64,000 bases of DNA from Chloroflexota bacterium (GTDB taxonomy: Bacteria > Chloroflexota > Anaerolineae > Promineifilales > Promineifilaceae), in the NCBI GenBank assembly GCA_003696605.1, contig RFGV01000013.1:1-64000 (forward strand), read 5' to 3'. The position numbers were made by a program, and so were the translations under genes. The notes under the pieces are model-generated. The model was not told the origin of the DNA, made no database searches, and saw nothing but the letters and a program-made list of their open reading frames with translations. This document shows, piece after piece, positions 51,596-60,948 of the stretch; the first letter of the stretch is position 1; each line of letters starts with the position of its first letter.

Positions 51596-51619
51596 ACGGC
51601 CGTTTGGGGCCGTTTTTTT
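51596..51619 (+). terminator. Terminator-like hairpin directly before fabF
   Basis: A 6-bp stem ACGGCC/GGCCGT with a 6-base loop is followed by seven T and then the fabF ribosome site (51620-51625). A TATAAA at 51582-51587 would place a transcription start just upstream. The hairpin may therefore attenuate fabF or be a second terminator of the unit upstream. Confidence 0.55.
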
Positions 51620-51631
51620 GCGGAGGCATAG

Positions 51632-52891
51632 ATGAGTCAATCCCAAAAGCGTGTGATGATAACCGGTATGGGGACCCTTAATCCGTTAGGCAATGACGTG
51701 GCGACAACCTGGACGGCCGTTGTTGAGGGGCGTAGTGGCATTGGTCCTATTACCCATTTTGATGCCAGTACATATAAAACTCGTTTTGCGGGCGAAGTGC
51801 GTGGATTTGACCCGGTCGCTCTATTTGGCCGCAAAGATGCCCGCCGTATGGATCGCGTTACCCAATTTGCGGTTGCTGCCGCTGGTCAGGCTTTGGCCGA
51901 TGCAAACTTGCAGGAAATGGATAGTACACGTGCAGGTGTGGTCATCGGCAGTGGGATGGGCGCACTTGCACCCATCATTGAAAGTGTAAATACCATGAAT
52001 GAGCGGGGTGCAGATCGGATTAGTCTGTTTTTTGTGCCGATGATGTTGCCAGATACGCCGGCGGCAATGGTTTCTATTATGTATGGCTTGCGTGGGCCTA
52101 ATATGTCTGTGGCAACGGCTTGTGCGACGGGAAATAATGCCATCGGTGAGGCGGCGCGGATTATTCAGCGGGGTGAGGCAGATGTGATGCTGGCTGGTGG
52201 TACGGAGGCGTGTGTTTTACCGTTGGCAGTGGCTGCATTTGGGGTAATGGGTGCGCTTTCTACCCGGAATGATGATCCGCAAGGGGCTTCACGGCCGTTT
52301 GATCGGGAGCGAGATGGGTTTGTTGCCAGTGAGGGAACGGCCGTTTTGGTGTTGGAATCTCTGGAACATGCCCTGGCACGTGGCGCCCGCATTTATGGCG
52401 AACTACTGGGATATGGAACGAGCGCTGATGCCTATCACATCTCTATGCCGGCCGAGAATGGCGAAGGGGCGGTGCGGGCAATGCGTGCCGCTTTGGCAGA
52501 TGCCGGTTTGTCACCACAGGATATTCATTACATCAATGCACATGGCACCAGTACCCCCCTGAATGACAAAAGCGAAACGGCCGCTATCAAAACCGTTTTT
52601 GGCGAATATGCATATGAAATCCCGGTCAGCTCCACCAAGTCTATGCATGGCCATTTGCTGGGCGCAGCTGGGGCATTAGAAGCAATCCTGTGCCTGAAGA
52701 CAATCGAAACAGGTATTCTCCCCCCTACTATTAACTATGAAACCCCTGACCCACTATGTGATTTGGACTACGTTCCCAACATCCCCCGTCGGGCAGATGT
52801 AGATGTAACCATGTCTAACGGATTTGGTTTTGGGGGACACAACGCCACCATCATTTTGGCCCGATACAAAAACGGCCGTTTTCCCTCCTAA
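51632..52891 (+). CDS. fabF: Beta-ketoacyl-ACP synthase II
   Basis: The 419-residue protein has the full Cys-His-His site of KAS II: Cys near 163 in T-A-C-A-T-G-N-N, His near 303 in N-A-H-G-T-S-T, and His near 340 in G-H-L-L-G-A-A-G-A. It elongates acyl-ACP in fatty-acid synthesis. Length fits FabF. It is alone here, without the usual fab neighbours. A CGGAGG ribosome site is next to the terminator-like hairpin. Its stop overlaps the convergent DUF2085 gene by 4 bases. Confidence 0.96.
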   Translation: MSQSQKRVMITGMGTLNPLGNDVATTWTAVVEGRSGIGPITHFDASTYKTRFAGEVRGFDPVALFGRKDARRMDRVTQFAVAAAGQALADANLQEMDSTRAGVVIGSGMGALAPIIESVNTMNERGADRISLFFVPMMLPDTPAAMVSIMYGLRGPNMSVATACATGNNAIGEAARIIQRGEADVMLAGGTEACVLPLAVAAFGVMGALSTRNDDPQGASRPFDRERDGFVASEGTAVLVLESLEHALARGARIYGELLGYGTSADAYHISMPAENGEGAVRAMRAALADAGLSPQDIHYINAHGTSTPLNDKSETAAIKTVFGEYAYEIPVSSTKSMHGHLLGAAGALEAILCLKTIETGILPPTINYETPDPLCDLDYVPNIPRRADVDVTMSNGFGFGGHNATIILARYKNGRFPS

Positions 52892-53700
52892 CCCTTCCGG
52901 AATGGCAACGCATTTATCCGCCCCAACTTACGCTCCAACTCCATCCGTGTTTGCCGCATCCCCTCTTCAATACGAGGATACGCCAACCACACCAGCATCA
53001 GTCCAAACAACATGCCAGTAAACAGACGCAAAAAAGGCGTACTCTCCCGTAGCGGGAAAATCATATGCAAAACCGCTGTAAAACCACTCGGTTCTGAACC
53101 ATCTATCGGCAATGCATAGTAACCAAACAATTGGCTAAACCCATCCAGGCCAATTGGCCCCATCCCCACCAAAACAAACGCCACTACAGGCAACGGTTTC
53201 ACCCGCTTTCGCAACACGGCATACAACAACCCGCCCAGCAAAACCGCACCATAAATACCAATATCCCGTTCACACAAAGCCATCTTGTAGCCCATTTGCG
53301 AATTACCCAAAAAGGCACGCGCAGCCAGTGTAAACGCCACCCAGTTACTTTCCGGCACACCGGCAAACTCCGGAATATCATCCAAATACGCCTCAATAGG
53401 CTTTAGAGAAGTAGGAGCAATTTCCCGGGGATAAGCATACTGCTCCCCAAACAGGAAAAAAGAGCGAGAAGCCATCTGATGGCACATCGGACTGTAAATT
53501 GTGTAGATAATTCGTGCTGGCCGTTCTATACCTGCATGCATAAGCACAGGGGCTAATATCGGCAAAGCAACGTAAATGGCTATTACTGAATTGAATACAG
53601 CCAGCCAGTGTTTACTAAACAGATAAATAAACTGGTCAATGCCTATAACCAGTGTACGTTGCCAGCCTGTAACCGGTTGCTTTTGAGGTGACTTTGCCAT
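52888..53700 (-). CDS. DUF2085 membrane protein
   Basis: The 270-residue protein has about five hydrophobic helices. It has [13 protein letters not shown] near residue 73 and [10 protein letters not shown] near 132, the two Cys-containing motifs of DUF2085. [15 protein letters not shown] loop is also typical. Function of the family is not known. It has no ACGGCCGT copy at all, unlike most genes here. Confidence 0.9.
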   Translation of the reverse strand: MAKSPQKQPVTGWQRTLVIGIDQFIYLFSKHWLAVFNSVIAIYVALPILAPVLMHAGIERPARIIYTIYSPMCHQMASRSFFLFGEQYAYPREIAPTSLKPIEAYLDDIPEFAGVPESNWVAFTLAARAFLGNSQMGYKMALCERDIGIYGAVLLGGLLYAVLRKRVKPLPVVAFVLVGMGPIGLDGFSQLFGYYALPIDGSEPSGFTAVLHMIFPLRESTPFLRLFTGMLFGLMLVWLAYPRIEEGMRQTRMELERKLGRINALPFRKG

Positions 53701-53731
53701 TTCAGCCCTTTTTGATTGTCATAAGGTTGTG

Positions 53732-53745
53732 TTTGTTATAACAAA
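53732..53745. promoter_or_regulatory. Palindrome TTTGTTATAACAAA upstream of the DUF2085 gene
   Basis: A perfect 14-bp palindrome lies about 32 bases upstream of the DUF2085 ATG, just downstream of a possible TATAAT (minus strand, 53769-53764). Operator or chance AT palindrome. Confidence 0.25.
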
Positions 53746-53788
53746 TGTTTCCACCATGCCGGGATTATAACCAGAAATTACAAAGAAT

Positions 53789-54436
53789 TTAGCCTTGAGG
53801 GATTGTATCAGCCAAATAGCCTTCTATTTGAGACTGAAGCATTGGCCCACGATGAATAGCAGTAACCTTTCCCTGGGGATCAATGAAGTAAGAACTGGGA
53901 AAATTGAATACGCCATACTGATTGGCAACGATTCCTTTTTCATCTAACAAAGGCGTGAATGACAGCCCCAATTCGTCATAGAAAAAGGAACGAACAATGT
54001 TAGGTGGTTCGTCTTGATCAAGAGCAAGAATAACCAGCCCCTGGTCTTTGTATTTTTGGAATGTCGCTTCTAGTTCAGGCATTTCCACACGGCAAGGAGC
54101 ACACCAGGTTGCCCAGAAGTTGACGATGACTGGGCGGCCACGAAGTTCGCTGAGGGTATAGGTGTTGCCCTCCAGGTCTTGCAGGGTAAAGTCATAGGCA
54201 AGGTCGCCCACTTCGAGAGGACCTTCTGTTTTGACTGGTTGGTTGTTAGAGGGGGCTTCCCCTTCGGTAAAGGGCGGAACTTGTTCCAGCGAGGTGTTGT
54301 CGGTTCGACCGGAAAAAAGGGTGTTGCCAAACAGGATAATGCCAAGGGCGACTATGATGAGTGCAATGCCGCCGAGCAAGATGATAGGATTACGGCCGTT
54401 TCCCTGTTCCATTCCCATTTCATCATGCTTATCCAT
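53789..54436 (-). CDS. TlpA/ResA-like thiol-disulfide oxidoreductase
   Basis: The 215-residue protein has a membrane anchor (about 15-40), a linker, then a thioredoxin-like domain with N-F-W-A-T-W-C-A-P-C-R near residue 108. It probably reduces apocytochrome c or other thiols outside the membrane, receiving electrons from the CcdA protein encoded just upstream. The junction with CcdA is 9 bases. A GTG at 54439 is an alternative start. Confidence 0.9.
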   Translation of the reverse strand: MDKHDEMGMEQGNGRNPIILLGGIALIIVALGIILFGNTLFSGRTDNTSLEQVPPFTEGEAPSNNQPVKTEGPLEVGDLAYDFTLQDLEGNTYTLSELRGRPVIVNFWATWCAPCRVEMPELEATFQKYKDQGLVILALDQDEPPNIVRSFFYDELGLSFTPLLDEKGIVANQYGVFNFPSSYFIDPQGKVTAIHRGPMLQSQIEGYLADTIPQG

Positions 54437-54445
54437 CACAGCCCC

Positions 54446-55549
54446 CTAATTAAACAATCCAATCAGCCATTCCTCCTGTGTTGCCAGCCACTCCGCCAAA
54501 TCCGGTGGAATCAAATTGTTAAAATATGCCAGTTGATTGTTCAACATCAACATTCCCATCAGGATGAACAACGCACCACTAATCAACTGAGTAGAATGCA
54601 AATGAACCACTGTTCGCCGTTCTCCTGGACTGGTCACTACCCACAAAGCTGCCCCCACCAGCGCCACAACCAGCAACCCAATTTCGTGGGCTGTAGTAAA
54701 CGCCTGACCATTGAACACGGCAAAATTGCGGAATGCATACTCTGCCAACGCGACCAAAATACGCCAGATAGCCAAAGCCCATACCAGCGCCACCGCAAAC
54801 ATATGGGTGTCCCAGTCCCAGCCTTTCCCCTTCAGTAGCCGCCAGAACAAACCTTTCCGATCAGAACGGCCGAAAAGCGTTGAGACAAGCAAAAGAGGCA
54901 ACCCCAACCCCAGCGTATAAATAAACAACAGCATCATGCCACTAAACACAGAAGAAGATTGTGCCGCCAGGGTCAACACCGATCCCAAAATCGGGCCTAC
55001 ACAGCTAGACCAGCCAACAGCGAACGTCATGCCAAACAAATACGACCCGCCAATGCCTGTAGTGTGAGTTTGCGGGCCAGCTTGCTTAATACCGCCAAAT
55101 CCCTTACCCAGCAAACTCATTACCCCAAAAACCATAACGGCCGAACCGCCAACCAGCAACAACAATTGCTGACTCTGTAACAACACACGCCCTAGCGCAA
55201 AACCAACCGCACCCAACAAACTAAACGTCGTTCCCAACCCCAACATAAAAGCCAGCGTATTCGCTGCAATTTGTGAACGATCACTCTTAAACGCAAAAGC
55301 AAAATAAGCCGTCAACACCGGCAAAGTACAGGGCGACACAAAACTTAGCAGCCCACCGGCAAAAGATAAAAACGCCAACACAACAAATGGCTGCCGTTGA
55401 ATTTCCAGCAACGGCTCCTCTGCATCATTTCCCTGAATAAAACTGCCAATAATCAAGAAAACAAACAAAAGCGCAATCAAAACCACCAGCAGGCGTTGAC
55501 CCGGTGACAAAGAACGCAAGGGCGCAGGTAAAGAAGGTTGTTTTAACAT
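54446..55549 (-). CDS. CcdA/DsbD-like thiol reductant transporter
   Basis: The ATG at 55549 follows GGAGGCG. The 367-residue protein has eight or nine helices. Two conserved helix-start Cys are in V-S-P-C-T-L-P and S-S-C-V-G-P, the redox pair of CcdA. It moves electrons from cytosolic thioredoxin to extracytoplasmic TlpA. The C-terminal half has two or three extra helices beyond a basic CcdA. Confidence 0.9.
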   Translation of the reverse strand: MLKQPSLPAPLRSLSPGQRLLVVLIALLFVFLIIGSFIQGNDAEEPLLEIQRQPFVVLAFLSFAGGLLSFVSPCTLPVLTAYFAFAFKSDRSQIAANTLAFMLGLGTTFSLLGAVGFALGRVLLQSQQLLLLVGGSAVMVFGVMSLLGKGFGGIKQAGPQTHTTGIGGSYLFGMTFAVGWSSCVGPILGSVLTLAAQSSSVFSGMMLLFIYTLGLGLPLLLVSTLFGRSDRKGLFWRLLKGKGWDWDTHMFAVALVWALAIWRILVALAEYAFRNFAVFNGQAFTTAHEIGLLVVALVGAALWVVTSPGERRTVVHLHSTQLISGALFILMGMLMLNNQLAYFNNLIPPDLAEWLATQEEWLIGLFN

Positions 55550-55715
55550 GGGTTCGCCTCCAGACAAATAACCATTTCATTAATAATTGCCAGTGACAAG
55601 CCATACCCGCCACCAGCCAATTGCCCAGTTACTCTTGTTGTTTAGATGTGTTACATTCGGGCAATCTTACGCAAGTCAGAATATGCCAATGAAGAATAAC
55701 AAAAAGTAAACTCCC

Positions 55716-55934
55716 CTACGAATCAGAATGTTGTTCATCTTCTTGTAATAATTGGCGCAACAGCTGAATATCCTGACGTAAATTCCGTTGTCGCACAACC
55801 AGACTGATAATATACACCAGCCCAATCAACCACATCACCACATAACCCAAAATCAGAAAGCCATTAAATCGATTGGGATCACTGATGGGTGTTTGCCAAA
55901 GTATAGAAAGGTACAAATGTGCCAGATTGATCAT
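55716..55934 (-). CDS. CcmD-like small membrane protein
   Basis: The ATG at 55934 overlaps the ccmC stop by ATGA; the longer frame lies antisense-like inside ccmC. The 72-residue product has one helix (about 25-47) and a charged coiled C-terminus (R-Q-R-N-L-R-Q-D-I). Size, topology and position after ccmC fit CcmD, which links CcmABC to CcmE. The primary sequence is too short for certainty. Confidence 0.75.
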   Translation of the reverse strand: MINLAHLYLSILWQTPISDPNRFNGFLILGYVVMWLIGLVYIISLVVRQRNLRQDIQLLRQLLQEDEQHSDS

Positions 55935-56683
55935 TCGTGACCTCCTTGCAGACGAGTCGCCACGCGCATTTTCAGACGATTGGCTTCTTCCATCATCTGT
56001 TGCAGGCGAATACGGTTTGCTAGCCAGGCCGCATAAAGCAGGGAAAAAGCAATCACACAAACGGTGAGGGTAATGCCCATACGCGCCGATTCAAGGCCTG
56101 GTGCAAAATCTTGCAGTCCTTCAGCAGCGCCCTGGGCGGATTCAAGTGTGCCACCGAAGACAGTGGGATGAATATCGCGCAAGATGCGGACGCTAAGGTA
56201 GGACATGATAATGGTGACAAATGCAGCGATTGTATAAACGGCCGCAAATCTCCCACGCCGCTCTTCATCCTCAATCGCTCCCCGAAGCATGAAGTAGGCA
56301 GCATAGGTGAGCCAGGCAATGGTGACCAACGTCAAGCGGGGCGTCCATGTCCACCAGGTATTCCAGGCTGGCCGCCCCCAAATAGAGCCGGCAGCAATAG
56401 CCATGGAGAGGAAAACAAGTCCAATTTCTACCGAAGCCAGAGAGACAGTATCCCACTTGCGGTCAGGTTGGCGTAAGTAGAACACACCGCCTAACAATGC
56501 AACGAAAAAGGCCACAGCCCCTACCCAGGCAGAACCTACATGAAAATAGAAGATGCGCTGCACATTTCCCATTGTTCGTTCAACGGGAGCAAAGAAGAAT
56601 ACAAACCCGAGAGCGATGATGAGGGCAATGAAGGCTGCCCAATTCAGGTTACGTACTGTACGGTTTAGTCTGGTTAGTTCCAT
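55931..56683 (-). CDS. ccmC: Haem export permease CcmC
   Basis: The 250-residue protein has six helices and the tryptophan-rich motif W-G-R-P-A-W-N-T-W-W-T-W-T-P-R-L-T near residue 110, with F-H-V-G-S-A-W before and D-I-H-P after. This is the WWD haem-binding domain of CcmC. The usual D is T in W-T-W-T. It handles haem outside the membrane for cytochrome c maturation. A GGAAGAAAG ribosome site precedes the ATG. Confidence 0.93.
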   Translation of the reverse strand: MELTRLNRTVRNLNWAAFIALIIALGFVFFFAPVERTMGNVQRIFYFHVGSAWVGAVAFFVALLGGVFYLRQPDRKWDTVSLASVEIGLVFLSMAIAAGSIWGRPAWNTWWTWTPRLTLVTIAWLTYAAYFMLRGAIEDEERRGRFAAVYTIAAFVTIIMSYLSVRILRDIHPTVFGGTLESAQGAAEGLQDFAPGLESARMGITLTVCVIAFSLLYAAWLANRIRLQQMMEEANRLKMRVATRLQGGHE

Positions 56684-56702
56684 TTTCTTTCTTCCTTAAA
56701 AA

Positions 56703-57407
56703 TTAGGATTCTACAACATAATGATACGTTAGAAATCCGGCAGTTAACATGAGGATATCATAAATAATGACAAGCAGAATAGGGCTTTGGACTTCACCCC
56801 AGGTGGGGAGCTGAGGGAACATGTAACTGGCAACGGCCGTTGCCGCCGCCAACACCAACGGCAATGATAATGGCAAAAGCAACACCGGCAATAATACTTC
56901 ACGGGTGCGTGTTTGAATTGTCATAGAAGTAACCAGCACACCAGCCGCCACATACCCAATTGTCCCCAAAACCAACACTATTAATACTGGTGGCCGCCAA
57001 AGTGGTTTGTTGAAAAATATAATAAAAACAACGACCAAAACGGCTTCCAACATTAACGAAAAGATAGTGATACCAATTACTTTTCCCAAAAAAATGGCAC
57101 TACGACTAATTGGGGCAATTAAAATCGCGTCAATCGTCTGATTTTCCCGTTCCAATGCCATGCCACGATTTAACCCCAGCGTGCCAGCCAGCAGAATGGT
57201 TGCCCAAAGCAGACCTGTGGCTACATTTCGGGCTGCATCTAACCTGGCTTCGAGCGCAAAATTGAACATGACAACAGTTACTAACGAGAACATAATCATC
57301 ACACTCAATGTTTGGCGAGTGTGTTTTTCAATTTGCAAATCTTTCCAGACAATGCTCCAAACGGCCGTCCAAAATGGTGTCATATCCGATGAAGAGGATT
57401 TGTTCAT
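56703..57407 (-). CDS. ccmB: Haem exporter permease CcmB
   Basis: The 234-residue protein has six helices and the CcmB motif A-L-E-R-E-N-Q-T-I-D-A-I-L near residue 100. It forms the ABC transporter with CcmA; the start overlaps the end of ccmA by 4 bases. Length is typical. Confidence 0.92.
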   Translation of the reverse strand: MNKSSSSDMTPFWTAVWSIVWKDLQIEKHTRQTLSVMIMFSLVTVVMFNFALEARLDAARNVATGLLWATILLAGTLGLNRGMALERENQTIDAILIAPISRSAIFLGKVIGITIFSLMLEAVLVVVFIIFFNKPLWRPPVLIVLVLGTIGYVAAGVLVTSMTIQTRTREVLLPVLLLPLSLPLVLAAATAVASYMFPQLPTWGEVQSPILLVIIYDILMLTAGFLTYHYVVES

Positions 57408-58123
57408 ACGCGCACCTTGCTCTGTTTGGTTCTGGTTTGTTCTCGGTAAATTTCCAAAAATTCGCCTGGTGATACCTCACCACGCCGTACCTCGTACACA
57501 ATTTTTCCCCGATTCAGAATCACCACGCGATCGCTTAAGTCCAATCCGTGTACCAGGTCATGTGTAATCATTAAAATTGTACGGCCGTTCTCCATCTCCT
57601 GCTGCAAAAGATTATCCAACAATCGTGCGGCATCCTGATCCAGCCCTGTATACGGTTCGTCAAACAACAGTACATCCGGCTCATGCAAAGTTGCCCGGGC
57701 GATAGTTAATCGTTGTACCATACCTCGCGAGAATGTGCTTACTGGATCTCGCTGTCGGGCAAACAAGCCTACCTGTTTCAATGCTGCTAACACCCGTTCT
57801 TTCGCATCAGGCAATTGATAAAGGCGAGCAAAAAACATTAAATTTTCCATGGCCGTCAGATCACCATACAGTAATGCATGATGTGAGACCAGTCCAATAT
57901 GTCGGCGCACTTTGTGGGCGTATTGGGGTAGCGGCCATCCGCCAATACGTACCTCGCCATTACCGGGCTGCAGCAGGGTGGCCACAATACGCATCAGGGT
58001 AGATTTGCCAGCACCGTTTGGTCCTACCAGCGTCACAAATTCACCTGGTTGTACGTGCAAGTTCACACCCCGCAGGACTGGGTTTAGCCCGAAAGTTTTT
58101 GTCAGATTTTTGATTTGAATCAT
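57404..58123 (-). CDS. ccmA: Haem exporter ATPase CcmA
   Basis: The ATG at 58123 is chosen over 58234 because the promoter at 58171-58199 lies between them. The 239-residue protein has Walker A G-P-N-G-A-G-K-S-T near residue 37, signature F-S-R-G-M-V-Q-R and Walker B V-L-L-F-D-E-P-Y-T-G-L-D. Its first product in the ccmABCD operon powers haem transfer. Confidence 0.93.
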   Translation of the reverse strand: MIQIKNLTKTFGLNPVLRGVNLHVQPGEFVTLVGPNGAGKSTLMRIVATLLQPGNGEVRIGGWPLPQYAHKVRRHIGLVSHHALLYGDLTAMENLMFFARLYQLPDAKERVLAALKQVGLFARQRDPVSTFSRGMVQRLTIARATLHEPDVLLFDEPYTGLDQDAARLLDNLLQQEMENGRTILMITHDLVHGLDLSDRVVILNRGKIVYEVRRGEVSPGEFLEIYREQTRTKQSKVRV

Positions 58124-58170
58124 ATTTACTCGGTTTGTTATGAACTGTTTATTTGTTTGTCTATGGGGTG

Positions 58171-58199
58171 ATTGTAGCATTGGTGGAATAACTAACCAA
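58171..58199 (-). promoter_or_regulatory. Promoter of the ccmABCD operon
   Basis: On the minus strand TTGGTT and TACAAT are 17 bases apart, with an extended TGC before the -10. The leader is about 40 bases to the ATG at 58123. Confidence 0.65.
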
Positions 58200-58321
58200 T
58201 TGCCCAGCAGAACGGCCGTTTTGGGACAGGTCATATGACTTCAGTACCAGAAAAAATTCGGTCAATATGGTGACAAATCGGTGAAATAGCCAAAAATTAA
58301 ACATTATGTTAAATGGAATAC

Positions 58322-58350
58322 TTGCAATATGCCATTCAGTTGATTATAAT
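58322..58350 (+). promoter_or_regulatory. Promoter inside the longest frame of the DUF2914-like gene
   Basis: TTGCAA and a perfect TATAAT are separated by exactly 17 bases. The start of transcription would be near 58357, past two in-frame ATGs, and AAGAGGA at 58367-58373 leads to a TTG at 58382. Confidence 0.65.
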
Positions 58351-58381
58351 GTCAAGCAGTCTCGGGAAGAGGACTGTAGAT

Positions 58382-59209
58382 TTGCCAACTGAATTGAACG
58401 AAACAATTTTACCCTGGATACTTGGAGCGTTTTCGCTGCTTATCGCGCTAACCCTGTTGGGTGGGCTTAAGGCCTGGCGCGATATGAAGCGTTCGCCATA
58501 CTTTTTCATGCGTCGTCAGGCGGAGAAGCGGCTACAAAGCTACTTCTCGACGGCGGTAGTTTTGGCATTGCTGGCCGCTGGCATCAGTTTGTATGGCTGG
58601 CAAACGCCTGAAGATACGACGCCGCGCATGGCGATCCTCACGAATGCAAAACCCCCAAAAGAAGAAATTTTGCAATTATTTGAAACAACTCCGGCCATCA
58701 CTGAGGCAGCAGAAACAGAAACGGCCGTTTCTATTGAAATCGCTACAGATGAGACGGGCGCTCTTAGCCTGACTGAGTTAGACAACACCATTCTGCAGGC
58801 TGGACCTGTGTTACCACCGGAATTTGATCAACTGGAACCCACCGCCGAACTCCGACCAGATACCCAATTGGGTGAAATCGCCTTCTCTACAGAAGTCAAC
58901 AATGACTACCAACCCATTAATCCACAGCGTATTTTTGCCGAAGGGAATTACACCCTGTATGCCACCTTCTCATACCATGCAATGCAAAACGGCATGGAGT
59001 GGGCATGGGTTTGGCGGCGAAACGGGGAAGTGGTAGATGGGGGTAACCAAATCTGGCAATATGGTTCTGACGGGCCGGGTTACATTTACTTCTCGCCAGA
59101 GGAAGGCTTTCAGCCTGGGGAATATACGCTGGAAGTATGGGTAAATGGGGAATTGCTGACACAATCTTCTGTTATTGTGAACGATGCGGCTTTATCCGCA
59201 GGGAACTAA
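58382..59209 (+). CDS. Membrane-anchored protein with C-terminal DUF2914-like domain, TTG start
   Basis: The 275-residue product has two hydrophobic helices (about 10-35 and 60-80), an acidic Thr/Glu-rich linker, then a beta domain with Y-A-T-F-S-Y-H-A-M, G-M-E-W-A-W-V-W-R and P-G-E-Y-T-L-E-V-W-V, like DUF2914/immunoglobulin-like folds. The TTG start is inferred from the promoter and ribosome site; an ATG at 58313 gives 298 residues. Function unknown. It stands alone between divergent ccmA and the convergent murJ. Confidence 0.75.
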   Translation: MPTELNETILPWILGAFSLLIALTLLGGLKAWRDMKRSPYFFMRRQAEKRLQSYFSTAVVLALLAAGISLYGWQTPEDTTPRMAILTNAKPPKEEILQLFETTPAITEAAETETAVSIEIATDETGALSLTELDNTILQAGPVLPPEFDQLEPTAELRPDTQLGEIAFSTEVNNDYQPINPQRIFAEGNYTLYATFSYHAMQNGMEWAWVWRRNGEVVDGGNQIWQYGSDGPGYIYFSPEEGFQPGEYTLEVWVNGELLTQSSVIVNDAALSAGN

Positions 59210-59234
59210 TCTGATTTGGGACTAGCAGAAAACG

Positions 59235-59259
59235 GCCGTCTCCTGTGACGGCTTTTTTT
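59235..59259 (+). terminator. Terminator of the DUF2914-like gene
   Basis: Stem GCCGTC/GACGGC with a 6-base loop is followed by seven T. The left arm overlaps an ACGGCCGT copy. The convergent murJ ends 8 bases further. Confidence 0.9.
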
Positions 59260-59266
59260 GTACCTG

Positions 59267-60862
59267 TTACCGCCGCAACCGCTGTACAAAACGGACAAAT
59301 TGTCCTACTTCTTGTACGCCAAGCAAGATAGTGACCGACAAATAACTAATCCCGCCGGTTATGCCCCCCACCAGGAGCTGAAACAGGTTATTCGCCGCGA
59401 CCACAGGCAATTGGGTTGCCAGCCACACAGCCAAAGCCATCACGCTACCAGCGAGTCCCATGCGCCAGATACCATCGAGCAAAGAACGGCCGTTAATTCC
59501 CCCCATTTTTCGCCGCAGTAACCACAACAAAAGCCCAACCTCAAAAAAATTTGAAATACTCAGCCCCAAAGCCACACCACCTATTGGTTGCCAGCCCAAA
59601 ACGGGGAATACCCCATCCCGTAGCCATACACTCAGTACACCCATCAACAGCACCTGTGCCCCACCTGCCAGCACCGGTGTCAATGTATCACTCAAAGCGT
59701 AGAAAGCACGGGCAATCACCTCCAGCGCAGTTAGAGCCACCAGCCCCACCGCATAAAACAACAAAGCCCATGCCACCAATCCGGTCGCTTCCGCATCGAA
59801 AATACCCCGTTGAAACAAGATAGCCACCAATGGCTGCCGCAATGTCATTAACCAAATCGTGGTAGGAATGCCCAAAAACAACACAATCCGCAACGAATCG
59901 GTCAAAATCTGCCGCATTTCGTCCAGCGCTGAACGGGCAGCCAGTGTGGCAAAGGTAGGAAAAGCCGCAATACCCAACGCCTGCCCCAAAATTCCCTGTG
60001 GCATAATAATTAGCCGAAATGCCGAATTCAGTGCAGGCAAGCTGCCCAGGGGCATCGAACCGGTAAGAAACAAAATGATGAATTTGTTGATTTCACTGAA
60101 AGAGAGTCCCAGAACACGTGGGGCCATTAGCCGTAACACTTTGCGCACACCAGGGTCGCGCAAGGTGAAAACGGCCGAATATCGAGCCTGTTTTTGTCGT
60201 AATCCGGGTAATTGAATGACCAGATGGCCTAATGCACCAACGACTGTTCCCCAGGCCAGGCCTAATTCCGTTGGCTGCACCAACAAACCTCCCCCAATAA
60301 TGCCCAGATTATAGATACTGGGAGCCAGGGCTGGCAGTAAAAAATGCTGACGGGCATTCAATGTCCCCATAACAATGCCGCTAACCCCAAAAATAATAGG
60401 GGAGATAAGCATAATTCGCATCAGGCGTACGGTAAGGGGCAGCAGGTCGGGTGTATTCAGAATGTTTTCGGCAAAGAAAAAACGGACAAACTGTGGCGCA
60501 AACACCATCGTCAGGATAGCAACGGCCGTAACCACAAGAACCGTCAGGTTGATAACGGCCGAAAACAACCGCCAGGCCCCCTCTTCATCCTCGCGTGCGA
60601 AATACTCGGCAAATGTAGGAATAAATGCCGAACCAATTGCACCGCCAGCAATAATCAAAAATATCGCTTCCGGAAAGCGGCTGGCTGTTTCATACGCAGT
60701 AGCCGGTACAGTCTCCACCCCCAATGTGGCTCGTATAACCACTTCCCGAACCAGTCCCAGGATTCGGCTTAGTAGCACAGCCACGGCTACCAACCCGGCT
60801 GCCCGCATGACCAGGACACGGCCGCTTTCGACTTTTGTTGGTTCTGTTTCTCGTTCTGTCAT
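59267..60862 (-). CDS. murJ: Lipid II flippase MurJ
   Basis: The 531-residue protein has 14 hydrophobic helices and a short basic N-terminus. Family motifs include R-I-L-G-L-V-R-E-V-V-I near residue 42, G-A-I-G-S-A-F-I-P-T-F near 80 and the E-V-I-A-R-A-F-Y-A-L-S-D-T segment near 390. It moves lipid-linked peptidoglycan precursor across the membrane; a role with other lipid-linked glycans is possible. A TATAAT ends 9 bases before the ATG and no ribosome site is present, so the message is likely leaderless. Confidence 0.94.
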   Translation of the reverse strand: MTERETEPTKVESGRVLVMRAAGLVAVAVLLSRILGLVREVVIRATLGVETVPATAYETASRFPEAIFLIIAGGAIGSAFIPTFAEYFAREDEEGAWRLFSAVINLTVLVVTAVAILTMVFAPQFVRFFFAENILNTPDLLPLTVRLMRIMLISPIIFGVSGIVMGTLNARQHFLLPALAPSIYNLGIIGGGLLVQPTELGLAWGTVVGALGHLVIQLPGLRQKQARYSAVFTLRDPGVRKVLRLMAPRVLGLSFSEINKFIILFLTGSMPLGSLPALNSAFRLIIMPQGILGQALGIAAFPTFATLAARSALDEMRQILTDSLRIVLFLGIPTTIWLMTLRQPLVAILFQRGIFDAEATGLVAWALLFYAVGLVALTALEVIARAFYALSDTLTPVLAGGAQVLLMGVLSVWLRDGVFPVLGWQPIGGVALGLSISNFFEVGLLLWLLRRKMGGINGRSLLDGIWRMGLAGSVMALAVWLATQLPVVAANNLFQLLVGGITGGISYLSVTILLGVQEVGQFVRFVQRLRR

Positions 60863-60871
60863 GAGGGAGAA

Positions 60872-60877
60872 TTATAC
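60872..60877 (-). promoter_or_regulatory. -10 box of a leaderless murJ transcript
   Basis: A perfect TATAAT on the minus strand lies 9 bases upstream of the murJ ATG, so transcription should begin at or a few bases before the start codon. The -35 is weak. Confidence 0.55.
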
Positions 60878-60904
60878 GGACTTGTGCTGTAAGAGCTAGC
60901 CAAA

Positions 60905-60946
60905 CTAAAAACGGGCTGACCATCTGGCCAGCCCGATTATTTTTTG
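60905..60946. terminator. Bidirectional terminator
   Basis: Stem CGGGCTG/CAGCCCG (60912-60918 and 60929-60935) has T-tracts on both strands. It is between divergent murJ and the GT39-like gene, an unusual place. It may block read-through or be a remnant of a lost gene. Confidence 0.75.
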
Positions 60947-60948
60947 TT

